Assembly (NCBI GenBank): GCA_938003955.1
Contig: CALKXE010000002.1
Coordinates: 1-64,000, forward strand
Source of the DNA: an uncultured Saprospiraceae bacterium
GTDB lineage: Bacteria; Bacteroidota; Bacteroidia; Chitinophagales; Saprospiraceae
Length of the DNA stretch: 64,000 bases
Direction of reading: 5' to 3'
Shown here: positions 1 to 9,040 of the stretch, piece by piece
Layout: the number at the start of each line of letters is the position of its first letter
How positions within the stretch are numbered: position 1 is the first letter of the stretch
Notes under the pieces: model-generated
The model's input: the letters and a program-made list of their open reading frames with translations, nothing else
Told to the model about the DNA's origin: nothing
Databases searched by the model: none
Position numbers and translations under genes: made by a program

Positions 1-71
1 AATATCAAATGCACTGTTAACCAACTTGTACTATGACTATTTTTCCTAACCTTTGACATCCCTTTTTGTTA

Positions 72-683
72 TCAAAGATAGTAATGAAATTTATCGCTCT
101 GAAAGAGCGAGGATTTAAACCTAAAAAATGAGACCATTAAAAATGCTACTAATATAATTCCTAGTAATGCGCAAATAGTATAATTTGGATAGCCTTTCTT
201 ATCCTTCAATCCTATTCGGTTAGGAAAGTTCCTCGTCAAAAGTAGAATTTCATCTTTTATTTCTTCATTATTAGTTTTATTGATTTCAGTGGTTCTTGAA
301 CAAGCTTCTGGTGTCATTTGCCCTAAATTCCTAATTGATTCAATATCTTTAAGACGCCAACCATTGAATTTATTATTCGCATAAACTAAATAATCGCTAT
401 TATGATTGCTGAAGTGATTATCACACGAGTTTCCTCCGATTAACAATTCTAGTTGTTCTTGATTTTTTCCTTTCCACTTTTCAACTACTCTAAAAGTTAC
501 CTTAGTAATATTTAAATCTCTGCTGTTTGAGTTTTTCAATATTTCAGACTTAATAACTTTTCCTAAAAATATTTCGTCGGCCGATTCAATCGCTGTTTCA
601 AACTCTTTAGTAACACAAGTGCAAGCGGAAAAATAATTCCACATGGTTACACAAAATATAAAGACAATTAACTTCTTTAGCAT
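72..683 (-). CDS. Secreted CxC protein with C-terminal membrane anchor (NTR/TIMP-like)
   Basis: No firm family is recognised. The start chosen is the ATG at 683; an in-frame GTG at 692 would add three residues. From the ATG, a hydrophobic signal segment ends in ACTC, so the mature protein would begin with a Cys-x-Cys pair followed by a stretch (FLGKVIKSE) like the N-terminal strand of netrin/TIMP-like domains, where the first cysteine sits at or near the mature N-terminus. Two further cysteines lie near the middle. One membrane segment of about 22 residues is near the C-terminus, followed by a short basic tail. A surface or periplasmic protein anchored by its C-terminus is inferred. Function is unknown; similarity to NTR/TIMP is by motif only. 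Confidence 0.7.
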   Translation of the reverse strand: MLKKLIVFIFCVTMWNYFSACTCVTKEFETAIESADEIFLGKVIKSEILKNSNSRDLNITKVTFRVVEKWKGKNQEQLELLIGGNSCDNHFSNHNSDYLVYANNKFNGWRLKDIESIRNLGQMTPEACSRTTEINKTNNEEIKDEILLLTRNFPNRIGLKDKKGYPNYTICALLGIILVAFLMVSFFRFKSSLFQSDKFHYYL

Positions 684-1000
684 TGAATTCACTTTTTCAT
701 TTTGCCTATCAGAGAATTGAAGATTGAAACACTATTGTTTTTATTCGCTCTATAATTATCACTAAATTACCTATAAACGCACCTCTTTTTTATAAAATTT
801 CCCACTTTTCCTTTTTCCATAGTGCAAAACTAAAACATTATCTCTACCATAGTTTTCACCAAATACTCCCTAATAACCATCAATCTAATCACTTTCTCAG
901 CCAAAGGATCTCACCAAAGACAAATAACACAACAATTTATCAACTAAAATAAATAAAGCCAACATAACTCCCTATCTTGATTTTCATAAAATAATATCAA
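684..1000. other. Intergenic region between divergent genes
   Basis: About 317 bases of AT-rich DNA between two divergently transcribed genes, so promoters for both are expected here. I found no perfect TAnnTTTG box, no hairpin with a T-run and no short gene I would defend. Confidence 0.5.
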
Positions 1001-3535
1001 ATGAAATCCACAATAAAAACCAAATACAATCTTACAACTGCAACTACACTTGTAACTCTATTACTTATTACTGTAATTTCATGTAATCAAATAGAGTCCA
1101 CTACCCCACCTCAAGGCCCAGATAAAGCCCCAGAATCATGGATGTATAATCAACGAGCATTTCCCAACGGAATCAACAGAGATGCCAAAGCACTCGCCAT
1201 CAAACAATACAATACGATGGCTAAGTCCACTGATTCTAGATTCGATAAGGAATGGAAACCAGTGGGTCCTGTGAACATCGGAGGAAGAATCACTGATATA
1301 TCACTTCATCCAACTGACAAAGACATAATGTATGCTGGCTCAGCCGTCGGTGGTGTTTGGAAATCAACCGATAGAGGCTATGAATGGGAACTCATCTTCG
1401 AAGAACAAGGTGGTATGTCCATCGGGAATATAGAAGTATCTAGCAATGACCCAAACATTATATATGTAGGAACTGGAGAAGCTAATGGTTCTGCAACTTC
1501 TGGAGCTTTCTTTGGAAACGGGATGTACAAATCTATAGATGCAGGTGCTACATGGGAAAACATTGGTCTTCCCTACTCTGATCATATAGGAAGGATATTA
1601 GTACATCCAGAAGATAGTGATGTGGTCTATGTCGCTGTAGCCGGAAAACTATATGGTAAGAATATCGAACGAGGAGTCTATAAAACAACTAACGGAGGTA
1701 CATCATGGGAACAAGCGTTATTCATATCTGACTCTACAGCAGTGATCGATATCAGCATGAGTCCGCTAGAGCCGGATGTATTATTCGCCGCAACATGGGA
1801 AAGAACAAGATTTGCTATAGGTAGAACATATGGTGGAGTCACTTCTGGGATACATAGATCAAAGGATGGCGGAGCGACTTGGGAATTAATGTCGAATGGA
1901 TTACCAGAACCCAATGTATCGACAGGAAGAATTGGTGTGTCCGTATCAGCATCTGATCCTAACACTGTATATGCAAGTTATACTAGTAATCCAATAACAA
2001 ATAACTTTTCGGCCGTATATTCTTCTTCCGACCAAGGAGAAACATGGACAGAACAAAATGGAGAAGAATTATTTAATATATATGCATCATTTGGATGGTA
2101 CTTTGGTAATGTACGAGTCAACCCAATCAATCCCGATGAAGCATATCTGATGGGACTGAATACCTATCAAACAAGGGACGGTGGGGCCACTTGGAATCAA
2201 TGGACATCTGGAGTCCATGTAGACCAACATGGTATGGAATTCCATTCCACAGATCCCGACTTCATTGTCATAGGTAACGATGGCGGAATATACATCACAG
2301 AAGATGCCGGACTTACATTCCGACATGTAGAAACCATAGCCAACAATCAACTTTATGAAGGTGTGATCCACCCCACGCTGCCAGATACATATTTCGGTGG
2401 TGCTCAAGACAATGGAACATTAATGACTACTGCCAACGGAGAGGCAGGATATCAAAGAATCAGTGGTGGAGATGGGTTCACGATTAAGTTCGATTACATA
2501 AACCCTGAATTACATTACGTAACGAGCCAATTCGGTGGCATCAATAGAAGAACAACACTAGTGCCTTATCAAAATACATATATAAGACCCGATATTGATT
2601 TAGTAAGTCGACTCAATTGGAATACACCATTCGTTACTATCCCAAATGAAGAGAATGGGATTTTATATGGCGGAGAGCACTTACTTTACTCGTCTGATGC
2701 AGGAGATAACTGGGAGATCATAAGCCCTGACCTTACGAATGGGCCATATGGCAGTGTTACTAGTTTTGGTACCATATCCGCAATTGCAATCTCAGAAATA
2801 AATCAAGATGTAATAGTAGTAGGAACTGATGATGGAAACGTACAAATCACTACAGATCGAGGTCTAGAATGGACCAAAATATCTGACAACTTACCAGTAC
2901 TTTCTGTCTCTAGTGTAGCGACTGACCCTAATGATGAAGCGACTTTATATGTAACGTATTCTGGATATAGATTTAACAATTACCTTCCTCACGTACTGAG
3001 GTCATCTGACTATGGTGATACATGGACAGATATAGGAACTAGTCTTCCTGAATCGCCTATCAATGAGATAGTAATAGATCCTACTTTGCCCGATTATTAC
3101 TATATAGCGTCCGACGAAAGTGTCTATTTCACTCCTGATGGTGGAGAATCGTGGGAGATATTAGGTGATGCATTACCGCCGACCGTATTTGCAGATCTGG
3201 ATCTTCATGATGAGAATCGAGAACTCTTAGCTGCTTCTTATGGTAGATCTATGCTTACGTATGACCTACCGTCAGAGCCTATTTCAGCTACAGCAAATGA
3301 AGTAACCAAATCAATAAACATATATCCTAATCCAACTTCTGACTATATCAATATCGAATTATTGGACGACTATACTCTTATCGAAATAACGCTATTGGAC
3401 ATCTCGGGTAGAGTCATAAAGCAAGTCTCAATTAATGATAAAAAAATCGACATTTCCTCTTTGGCAAAAGGTAATTATATCCTAAGAGTAGTTACAGAAA
3501 ACGGCATTAGTTCAAAACAGATTTCTAAAATTTGA
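1001..3535 (+). CDS. Asp-box (BNR/sortilin-like) beta-propeller protein with T9SS sorting domain
   Basis: A secreted protein of 844 residues. Around eleven Asp-box motifs of the form S/T-x-D-x-G-x-T-W (for example SIDAGATWEN, TTNGGTSWEQ, SKDGGATWEL, TRDGGATWNQ, SSDYGDTWTD) run from about residue 120 to 735, which is the signature of sialidase/sortilin-type beta-propellers. The last 75-80 residues, beginning around IYPNPTSDYI and ending in a basic KQISKI, form a T9SS type A sorting domain, so export across the outer membrane is expected. The N-terminus has an apparent lipobox (TVISC, Cys28), an uncommon combination with a T9SS tail. Such proteins are often annotated as glycosyl hydrolases, but the Asp-box is structural and no catalytic residues can be assigned; adhesion or glycan binding is equally possible. 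It converges on the next gene with a 16-bp gap. Confidence 0.9.
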   Translation: MKSTIKTKYNLTTATTLVTLLLITVISCNQIESTTPPQGPDKAPESWMYNQRAFPNGINRDAKALAIKQYNTMAKSTDSRFDKEWKPVGPVNIGGRITDISLHPTDKDIMYAGSAVGGVWKSTDRGYEWELIFEEQGGMSIGNIEVSSNDPNIIYVGTGEANGSATSGAFFGNGMYKSIDAGATWENIGLPYSDHIGRILVHPEDSDVVYVAVAGKLYGKNIERGVYKTTNGGTSWEQALFISDSTAVIDISMSPLEPDVLFAATWERTRFAIGRTYGGVTSGIHRSKDGGATWELMSNGLPEPNVSTGRIGVSVSASDPNTVYASYTSNPITNNFSAVYSSSDQGETWTEQNGEELFNIYASFGWYFGNVRVNPINPDEAYLMGLNTYQTRDGGATWNQWTSGVHVDQHGMEFHSTDPDFIVIGNDGGIYITEDAGLTFRHVETIANNQLYEGVIHPTLPDTYFGGAQDNGTLMTTANGEAGYQRISGGDGFTIKFDYINPELHYVTSQFGGINRRTTLVPYQNTYIRPDIDLVSRLNWNTPFVTIPNEENGILYGGEHLLYSSDAGDNWEIISPDLTNGPYGSVTSFGTISAIAISEINQDVIVVGTDDGNVQITTDRGLEWTKISDNLPVLSVSSVATDPNDEATLYVTYSGYRFNNYLPHVLRSSDYGDTWTDIGTSLPESPINEIVIDPTLPDYYYIASDESVYFTPDGGESWEILGDALPPTVFADLDLHDENRELLAASYGRSMLTYDLPSEPISATANEVTKSINIYPNPTSDYINIELLDDYTLIEITLLDISGRVIKQVSINDKKIDISSLAKGNYILRVVTENGISSKQISKI

Positions 3536-3551
3536 TGCGAGATCATTGGTA

Positions 3552-4415
3552 TTAGACATATAAATCTAAAATCAAAAATAAACCAAAAATCACACTGGCG
3601 ACTCCATTGGTTGTGAAGAAAGCCATATTTACTTTTGAGAGATCATTCGCTTTCACAAGGGTATGTTGATATATCAACAACCCAATAAATATGGCCGCTC
3701 CCACAAAATGTAAGACTCCAATATTAGTGTATTCTATCGAAACATAATATGCAGCTAGTGAAATCATACTCGCAGTAACGATGTGAAACACTGTACTTAA
3801 AATCAAAGCCTTATCCTTCCCTAACCATACAGGTGTAGAATGGAGGTCTAGAGATTTATCAAATTCAAAATCCTGCAATGCATAGATAATATCAAATCCA
3901 GCAACCCAAAACAGAACTGCAGTTCCTAATAATACTGGCACTAGACCAAACTCCCCTGTCACAGCCATATACGCTCCTACTGGCGCCAAAGCCAATCCAA
4001 GACCAAGAACCATATGACAGAGTGCGGTAAACCTCTTCGTGAAACTATAGCCTAAGGTAATAACCAATGCCACCGGGCTCAAATAAAAGCAGATTGTATT
4101 GATAAAATAGGTAGTTATAACGAGTGCCGCACAATTAAATATCACAAACCAAAGAACTGACTTTTCTGGTATTATCCCAGCTGGGATCTCTCTCACTGCA
4201 GTCCTTGGATTCTTACCATCTATATCTCTGTCTTGCCATCTATTGAATGCCATAGCAGCATTTCTAGCAAAGACCATACAAAGAACAACAAGCCCCAATA
4301 TCTTCCAATCAAAGGAAAACCCTTGTTTATTTACACCGAGAAAATAGCCCACCATAGCAAACGGTAGCGCAAAAATAGTGTGTGAAAATTTTACAAGGTT
4401 TAAATAGTTCTTCAT
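3552..4415 (-). CDS. mqnP: UbiA-family prenyltransferase, probably MqnP of the futalosine menaquinone pathway
   Basis: An integral membrane aromatic prenyltransferase of 287 residues, the usual length. Two Asp-rich Mg-diphosphate motifs are visible: N58-RWQ-D62-RDID and, around residues 178-186, YALQDFEFD. They are embedded in about eight or nine hydrophobic segments. The GKNPRTAVREIPAG stretch is characteristic of the UbiA-like branch found outside proteobacterial ubiquinone synthesis. Bacteroidota make menaquinone, and this branch acts as MqnP in organisms using the futalosine route, prenylating the naphthoate precursor. That assignment is inferred, as no mqnA-D genes are in the window. A TACTTTTG promoter box precedes the gene, and a 7-bp tandem repeat lies just upstream of it. 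Confidence 0.85.
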   Translation of the reverse strand: MKNYLNLVKFSHTIFALPFAMVGYFLGVNKQGFSFDWKILGLVVLCMVFARNAAMAFNRWQDRDIDGKNPRTAVREIPAGIIPEKSVLWFVIFNCAALVITTYFINTICFYLSPVALVITLGYSFTKRFTALCHMVLGLGLALAPVGAYMAVTGEFGLVPVLLGTAVLFWVAGFDIIYALQDFEFDKSLDLHSTPVWLGKDKALILSTVFHIVTASMISLAAYYVSIEYTNIGVLHFVGAAIFIGLLIYQHTLVKANDLSKVNMAFFTTNGVASVIFGLFLILDLYV

Positions 4416-4451
4416 TTCTCAAATAAACTGATGGAAAGTTTTTAAGTTCGA

Positions 4452-4459
4452 CAAAAGTA
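4452..4459 (-). promoter_or_regulatory. Bacteroidota -7 promoter box for the UbiA-like gene
   Basis: The minus strand reads TACTTTTG, a perfect TAnnTTTG box, about 37 bases upstream of the start codon. The expected -33 TTG lies where the AATTGAT heptamer repeat begins, and no good TTTG is seen there. Confidence 0.5.
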
Positions 4460-4471
4460 ACGAAAAATGGG

Positions 4472-4510
4472 AATTGATAATTGATAATTGATAATTGATA
4501 ATTGATAATT
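4472..4510. repeat. Heptamer tandem repeat (AATTGAT)5.6
   Basis: Five perfect copies of AATTGAT followed by AATT. It lies 13-51 bases upstream of the -7 box of the UbiA-like gene, so a change of copy number would shift the sequence at and above the -33 position. Perfect identity between copies suggests slippage is recent or continuing. Confidence 0.95.
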
Positions 4511-4710
4511 TGTCATGGCTCGGGCAGATATGATATCATAACACCAAAATATCAGATCTATATCCAGTTAATTTACCATCTTTCTTTTTAAAAGAGAAAG
4601 ATGGAAGAATGAGTTCAACACAACTAATCCACACACCATTTCCAAATTAAAACCTATCTTAGTACTTTACTTATGCAAGCCAAAGACTGCTAACAATATC
4701 TAAAATTCTT

Positions 4711-6999
4711 ATGAGGTTCTTTTTTCTATTTCTGATTCTATTACCACTAGATATATTATGCCAATCGAGTATAATTCAAGTGATAGATCAATCTTTAAAC
4801 GAACCCCTAATTGGCGCAACCGTCCAGTATACAGGCGGAAGCACAGTCACTGACTTGGATGGTAAATTTGAATACCTTCCAGATCGTTATCCAGATGAAA
4901 TTACAATTACTTTTATAGGATATAATGACAAGTCTCTTTTTGTAGACTCATATGAAGACACACCAAAAAAGATCTATTTATCAGACAACCTAGTACTGGA
5001 GACAATGACGGTCACCGCATCAAAGTATGAGCGCAGATTGAGCGAATCTACAGTATCCGTAGATGTACTTAAACCAGAACTGATAGCAAATACAAATGCA
5101 ATCACAATAGATGATGCACTGGATAAAGTCTCAGGCGTACAAATGGTCGATGGACAAGCCAATATTCGTGGAGGTAGCGGTTATTCCTATGGAGCGGGCT
5201 CGAGAGTAATGTTATTAGTAGATGATATGCCAGCATTACAGACGGATGCAGGGTTTCCTAATTGGGGAGATATGCCAGTTGAGAATATAGATCAAGTAGA
5301 GATTGTGAAGGGCGCGTCTTCCAGTCTTTATGGGTCTGCAGCACTGAATGGCATCATAAACATAAGGACAGGCACGCCGACTAATGTGCCTCAAACAAAA
5401 ATCACAACGGCCTACACTCTATTTGATAACTATCAGGACTCTACTAAAAACTGGTCTGGAGACACCGCACGATATTCATATATGCTGAGTGCAGTCCATA
5501 AACAGAAATTCGGCAAATTGGATGTTGTTGGTAATGCATTCTACTATAAAGAAGAAAGTTATTTAAACGACAATTTTGACGATAGATTTAGGCTAGGTCT
5601 AAAGCTAAAATATAGAATATCTGACAAGGCATTTATAGGCCTAAACACACTAGTAAATAAAGGACAAGACAGTGATTATTTCATCTGGGAGAATGGTGAT
5701 GGTAGAGCTGTGAATGCATTCCCAGGCAGTGTAGCGGAGAGTGAAGTTTTGCGATATTTTATTGATCCTTCTTTTACAATCGAAGACAATTATGATAATA
5801 ATCATAGATTTCTTACTAGATATCATAGAATAGAAAATAACAACAGTGGAAATCAGTCCAACTTCTCAACCACTCGATATGGAGAATATCAGTTTCAAAG
5901 AAATCTAGATTCACTCGACATCTTACTTACGACTGGACTTGTAGGCTCTCTCTCTTCGACAGATGCTGAGCTATTTGGAGATACTACATTCACAACTAAA
6001 GTCTTTGCATACTATGCTCAATTAGAGAAGAAACTGGGCAAGTTAAATTTATCAGCTGGACTGAGATATGAATATAATGAGCAAAACACGCCCGAGGAGT
6101 TTAATGGACTGACTATCCCAGATGGTAAAATATCAGGTGGAAGATGGATTGGTCGACTTGGTGCAAGTTATGAATACATGGAATACAGTTCCATAAGAGC
6201 ATCGTGGGGACAAGGATATAGATTTCCGACCATTACTGAGAGATTTATCACCACTAGGTTTGGTATCTTTCAAATAGAAGCAAATCCCGATTTGATTCCG
6301 GAAGCAGGATGGACCGCGGAAATTGGTATAAAACAAGGATTCAAAATTGGTGGATTCAAAGGATTTGTTGATGGAGCCATTTTTACTAGTGCATATCAAG
6401 ATATGATGGAATTCACATTTGGTTTCCAAGGTTTCAATCCAACTTTCACTTCCAAAAACGTAGGTGACACAAAAATCAATGGCTTAGAAGTTAGTCTTTT
6501 AGGAACTGTAGATATAGGTCCATTATCCATAAGTGGCTTTGGTGGATACACCTATATAAATCCAACTTACACAAACTTTGAAAACAATGATAGTCTTCAG
6601 AATGGACTTTCTGCAGATGTCAATGTACTAAAATATAGATCTAAACACAATGGTAAGCTTGACCTTCAAACAGACTATAAAAATTTCTCTTTTGGAGTGT
6701 CATATATTAAGTCAAGTCATGTTATAAATATTGATGCTGTGCTAGAAGGTAGAGGATTTGAGTTTGCAGAATTCCCTGACATTCTAGGCGTTAAAGATTA
6801 CCGTGAACGCAACAACAGTGGTTGGGATCGATGGGATGTAAGAGCATCATATAAATATCGAGGATTCAAATTCAGCTTCCTAATTGCTAACTTAGCCAAT
6901 AGAGAATATACACTAAGGCCGGCATTACTTGAAGCGCCAAGAAGCTTTACGCTTAGGTTGGATTATGTAATTGACTGGAAAAATACGTCTACATACTAA
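4711..6999 (+). CDS. TonB-dependent outer-membrane receptor
   Basis: A receptor of 762 residues. It has a signal peptide (about residues 1-18, ending LCQ), an N-terminal carboxypeptidase-regulatory-like beta-sandwich (about 21-100, with GATVQYTGGSTVTDLDGKFEY), a plug domain (about 108-220, with IRGGSGYSYGAGSRVMLLVDD and VKGASSSLYGSAALNGIINI), and a beta-barrel to the C-terminus, ending in an aromatic-rich strand. It imports a siderophore, cofactor or similar ligand using TonB energy. No SusD partner follows, so it is not a typical polysaccharide-utilisation pair; the substrate cannot be read from the sequence. The DUF547 lipoprotein gene follows 64 bp downstream on the same strand and may be co-transcribed. 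Confidence 0.93.
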   Translation: MRFFFLFLILLPLDILCQSSIIQVIDQSLNEPLIGATVQYTGGSTVTDLDGKFEYLPDRYPDEITITFIGYNDKSLFVDSYEDTPKKIYLSDNLVLETMTVTASKYERRLSESTVSVDVLKPELIANTNAITIDDALDKVSGVQMVDGQANIRGGSGYSYGAGSRVMLLVDDMPALQTDAGFPNWGDMPVENIDQVEIVKGASSSLYGSAALNGIINIRTGTPTNVPQTKITTAYTLFDNYQDSTKNWSGDTARYSYMLSAVHKQKFGKLDVVGNAFYYKEESYLNDNFDDRFRLGLKLKYRISDKAFIGLNTLVNKGQDSDYFIWENGDGRAVNAFPGSVAESEVLRYFIDPSFTIEDNYDNNHRFLTRYHRIENNNSGNQSNFSTTRYGEYQFQRNLDSLDILLTTGLVGSLSSTDAELFGDTTFTTKVFAYYAQLEKKLGKLNLSAGLRYEYNEQNTPEEFNGLTIPDGKISGGRWIGRLGASYEYMEYSSIRASWGQGYRFPTITERFITTRFGIFQIEANPDLIPEAGWTAEIGIKQGFKIGGFKGFVDGAIFTSAYQDMMEFTFGFQGFNPTFTSKNVGDTKINGLEVSLLGTVDIGPLSISGFGGYTYINPTYTNFENNDSLQNGLSADVNVLKYRSKHNGKLDLQTDYKNFSFGVSYIKSSHVINIDAVLEGRGFEFAEFPDILGVKDYRERNNSGWDRWDVRASYKYRGFKFSFLIANLANREYTLRPALLEAPRSFTLRLDYVIDWKNTSTY

Positions 7000-7063
7000 A
7001 AACAGAACGTAGCGAACAAAATCAACAGTGTAAAACGTTACTTCAAAACAAAACAGATAAAAA

Positions 7064-8230
7064 ATGAAATCTAGATTAATATACATTCTATTCGGTGGCT
7101 TACTATTTATAGTCGCATCGTGTCAATCTAAGAATAAACCTTCGGCTCCAATAGAAACAGATAAAGAAGTATCAATACTTGGTTCAGACAATGACGAAAT
7201 CGTAATAGAAGAAATCATAGAAGAACCATCCATAACTGAAGACATAATTGTTGATGCCATGGAAGAAACTAATCCCCGGAATGTAGAGAACAAAATAGAA
7301 TCAAGCACTAAATCTAACGCGCCAAAACCTCTAGACACAAAGGCAAAAGATGTTGTTGAAACTGTAAAGAAGACCACTTCAAAGACTGTAACCAAGCCAA
7401 AAGTGACGAAACCAGAAACAAACATATCTACACCTAAACCCACCAATACTAATACTAAACCGACTAAACCTGCTACCGATCCTATCATCAAAACGGATAA
7501 AGTAAAAGAGGTTATTGAGGACAAAGCTAAAGAAACAGTCGACACAAAACCAGAGAAACCAATCAAAGTAGATGTGCCTATTGGCTACCCAAACCATAAA
7601 CTATTTGATGGTTTTCTAAGGAAATATGTTTCTAATACTGGCAATGTAAATTATGCAGGAATCAAGAAGAATGAAGCATCACTTGATGCCTACTTAACTA
7701 CACTTGAAAACACAAAATTTAATACCACTTGGTCTCGAGAAGACAAGCTAGCCTTTTGGATCAATGCTTATAATGCATATACAATCAAACTCATATTGAA
7801 TAGCTATCCTGTAGCGAAAATCACAGATCTACATGGCGGAAAACCATGGGACCATAAATGGATTAAGTTAACAGGAAAAACGCTCTCCCTAAACAATATT
7901 GAGAATGACATCATCAGGCCTGAGTTTAAAGAACCAAGGATACACTTTGCTGTGAATTGTGCAGCTAAGTCTTGTCCTCCATTGCTAAATGCAGCCTACA
8001 CAGCTGGCAATCTAGATTCAAAACTTGAAAGTCAAACAAAGAAATTTGTAAACAACTCAGCCTTCAATACTTTAGGAAAAAGCGAAATTACTATCTCAAA
8101 GATATTTGACTGGTACGGCGAAGATTTTGGTGATGTAACTTCATACATTGCTAGATATGCAGATACTGCTGTAAAGCCAAAAGCAAAAATTAAATTCAAA
8201 GAATACGATTGGAATTTGAATGGGAAGTAG
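7064..8230 (+). CDS. DUF547-domain lipoprotein with long Lys/Thr/Pro linker
   Basis: A 388-residue protein with a signal peptide and lipobox (FIVASC, Cys20). A low-complexity, charged and Thr/Pro/Lys-rich linker fills roughly residues 30-180. A DUF547 domain occupies about 185-385, recognised by FWINAYNAYTIKLIL and HFAVNCAAKSCPPL. DUF547 has no firmly established activity; the conserved His/Cys/Asn residues and its distant link to papain-like or transglutaminase-like folds are only suggestive. It probably sits in the periplasm or on the outer membrane. Its position behind a TonB receptor suggests an envelope function linked to uptake, which is inference. Confidence 0.88.
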   Translation: MKSRLIYILFGGLLFIVASCQSKNKPSAPIETDKEVSILGSDNDEIVIEEIIEEPSITEDIIVDAMEETNPRNVENKIESSTKSNAPKPLDTKAKDVVETVKKTTSKTVTKPKVTKPETNISTPKPTNTNTKPTKPATDPIIKTDKVKEVIEDKAKETVDTKPEKPIKVDVPIGYPNHKLFDGFLRKYVSNTGNVNYAGIKKNEASLDAYLTTLENTKFNTTWSREDKLAFWINAYNAYTIKLILNSYPVAKITDLHGGKPWDHKWIKLTGKTLSLNNIENDIIRPEFKEPRIHFAVNCAAKSCPPLLNAAYTAGNLDSKLESQTKKFVNNSAFNTLGKSEITISKIFDWYGEDFGDVTSYIARYADTAVKPKAKIKFKEYDWNLNGK

Positions 8231-8247
8231 GGAAAATGGAAACAAAT

Positions 8248-8280
8248 ATGTCTGGCACCTCCAAGATGTATGACATTCAT
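8248..8280. repeat. Decayed single copy of the TGTC dispersed repeat core
   Basis: The segment reads as TGTCTG-GCACCT-CCAAGA-TGTATGACA, which matches the core GTGTCTG-CACACCT-ACAAGG-TGTCTGACAC of the tandem arrays at 27.9 and 49.1 kb with several substitutions. It lies just after the DUF547 gene stop. Identification rests on my alignment by eye. Confidence 0.45.
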
Positions 8281-8403
8281 TTTTCCATGAATATAAAGTG
8301 GATCTAAGGAGTCGTATAGCTTGATTTGGCTGCGCCAAGACTTCTTTCGGCTTACAATGAATTAAAAGCGACATTAGCGATGGTGCCTAAAATAATTAAC
8401 ACC

Positions 8404-8955
8404 TCACTTCTCCCACTTATTCAACTTAAAGAGATATTCATCGACATCTTTCACTATTCCTCGCATACCTAGTTCTATAACATTCAAGTCAGTGATCTTA
8501 CCTTCAGAGATATTGAACGTGAGCATAGTACGCATCTTATGAAAACCATGGTGCCCATAAGCCCCAGGGTTCATATGAATTAAGTTATTTGTTTTATCTC
8601 TGGATACTTTCAGAATATGCGAATGACCACAGATATACAAATCAGGTTTGTGTTCTTTGATAAGATCTTTCACCCTTGTTTTATATCTACCAGGGTAACC
8701 GCCGATATGTGTCATTAGTACTTTTATACCCTCGACTTCAAATACTTGATTTAAAGGATGGACTTCTCTGGTCTCTACGGTATCAATATTTCCATAGACC
8801 GCTCTAAATACCGGTGTTTTCTCTATAATTGGCGCAATAGATTCTAGTTTGCCGATGTCTCCAGCATGCCAGATTTCATCTTTACCATTTAAGTTTTTCA
8901 ATATATCTTCTCCGATATAGCTATGGTTATCTGATATAAGTGCGATTGATTTCAT
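8404..8955 (-). CDS. YfcE/MJ0936-type metallophosphoesterase
   Basis: A cytosolic phosphodiesterase of 183 residues, typical for the family. The metal-binding motifs are in order: SDNH at residues 8-11 (D9, H11), HAGDIG around 31-36, VYGNID, MTHIGGYPG and ICGHSH. The first motif has Asn where many relatives have Thr, which is seen in other members. Members hydrolyse phosphodiester bonds in model substrates or small cyclic nucleotides; the natural substrate here is unknown. The gene stands alone on the minus strand, and no promoter box is evident. Confidence 0.9.
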   Translation of the reverse strand: MKSIALISDNHSYIGEDILKNLNGKDEIWHAGDIGKLESIAPIIEKTPVFRAVYGNIDTVETREVHPLNQVFEVEGIKVLMTHIGGYPGRYKTRVKDLIKEHKPDLYICGHSHILKVSRDKTNNLIHMNPGAYGHHGFHKMRTMLTFNISEGKITDLNVIELGMRGIVKDVDEYLFKLNKWEK

Positions 8956-9040
8956 GCATTAAAAATTTTATTTAGATAAGAAAACTGACACTTTTAATCT
9001 ATTCCTCGGGCCTCTAAAGCTCAGTCACGGAGTTTCATTA

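Noticed and set aside
7123-7566. A 147-codon minus-strand frame inside the DUF547 gene
   Set aside because: It comes from the low-complexity Lys/Thr/Pro linker read backwards, giving Val/Ser/Phe-rich repeats.
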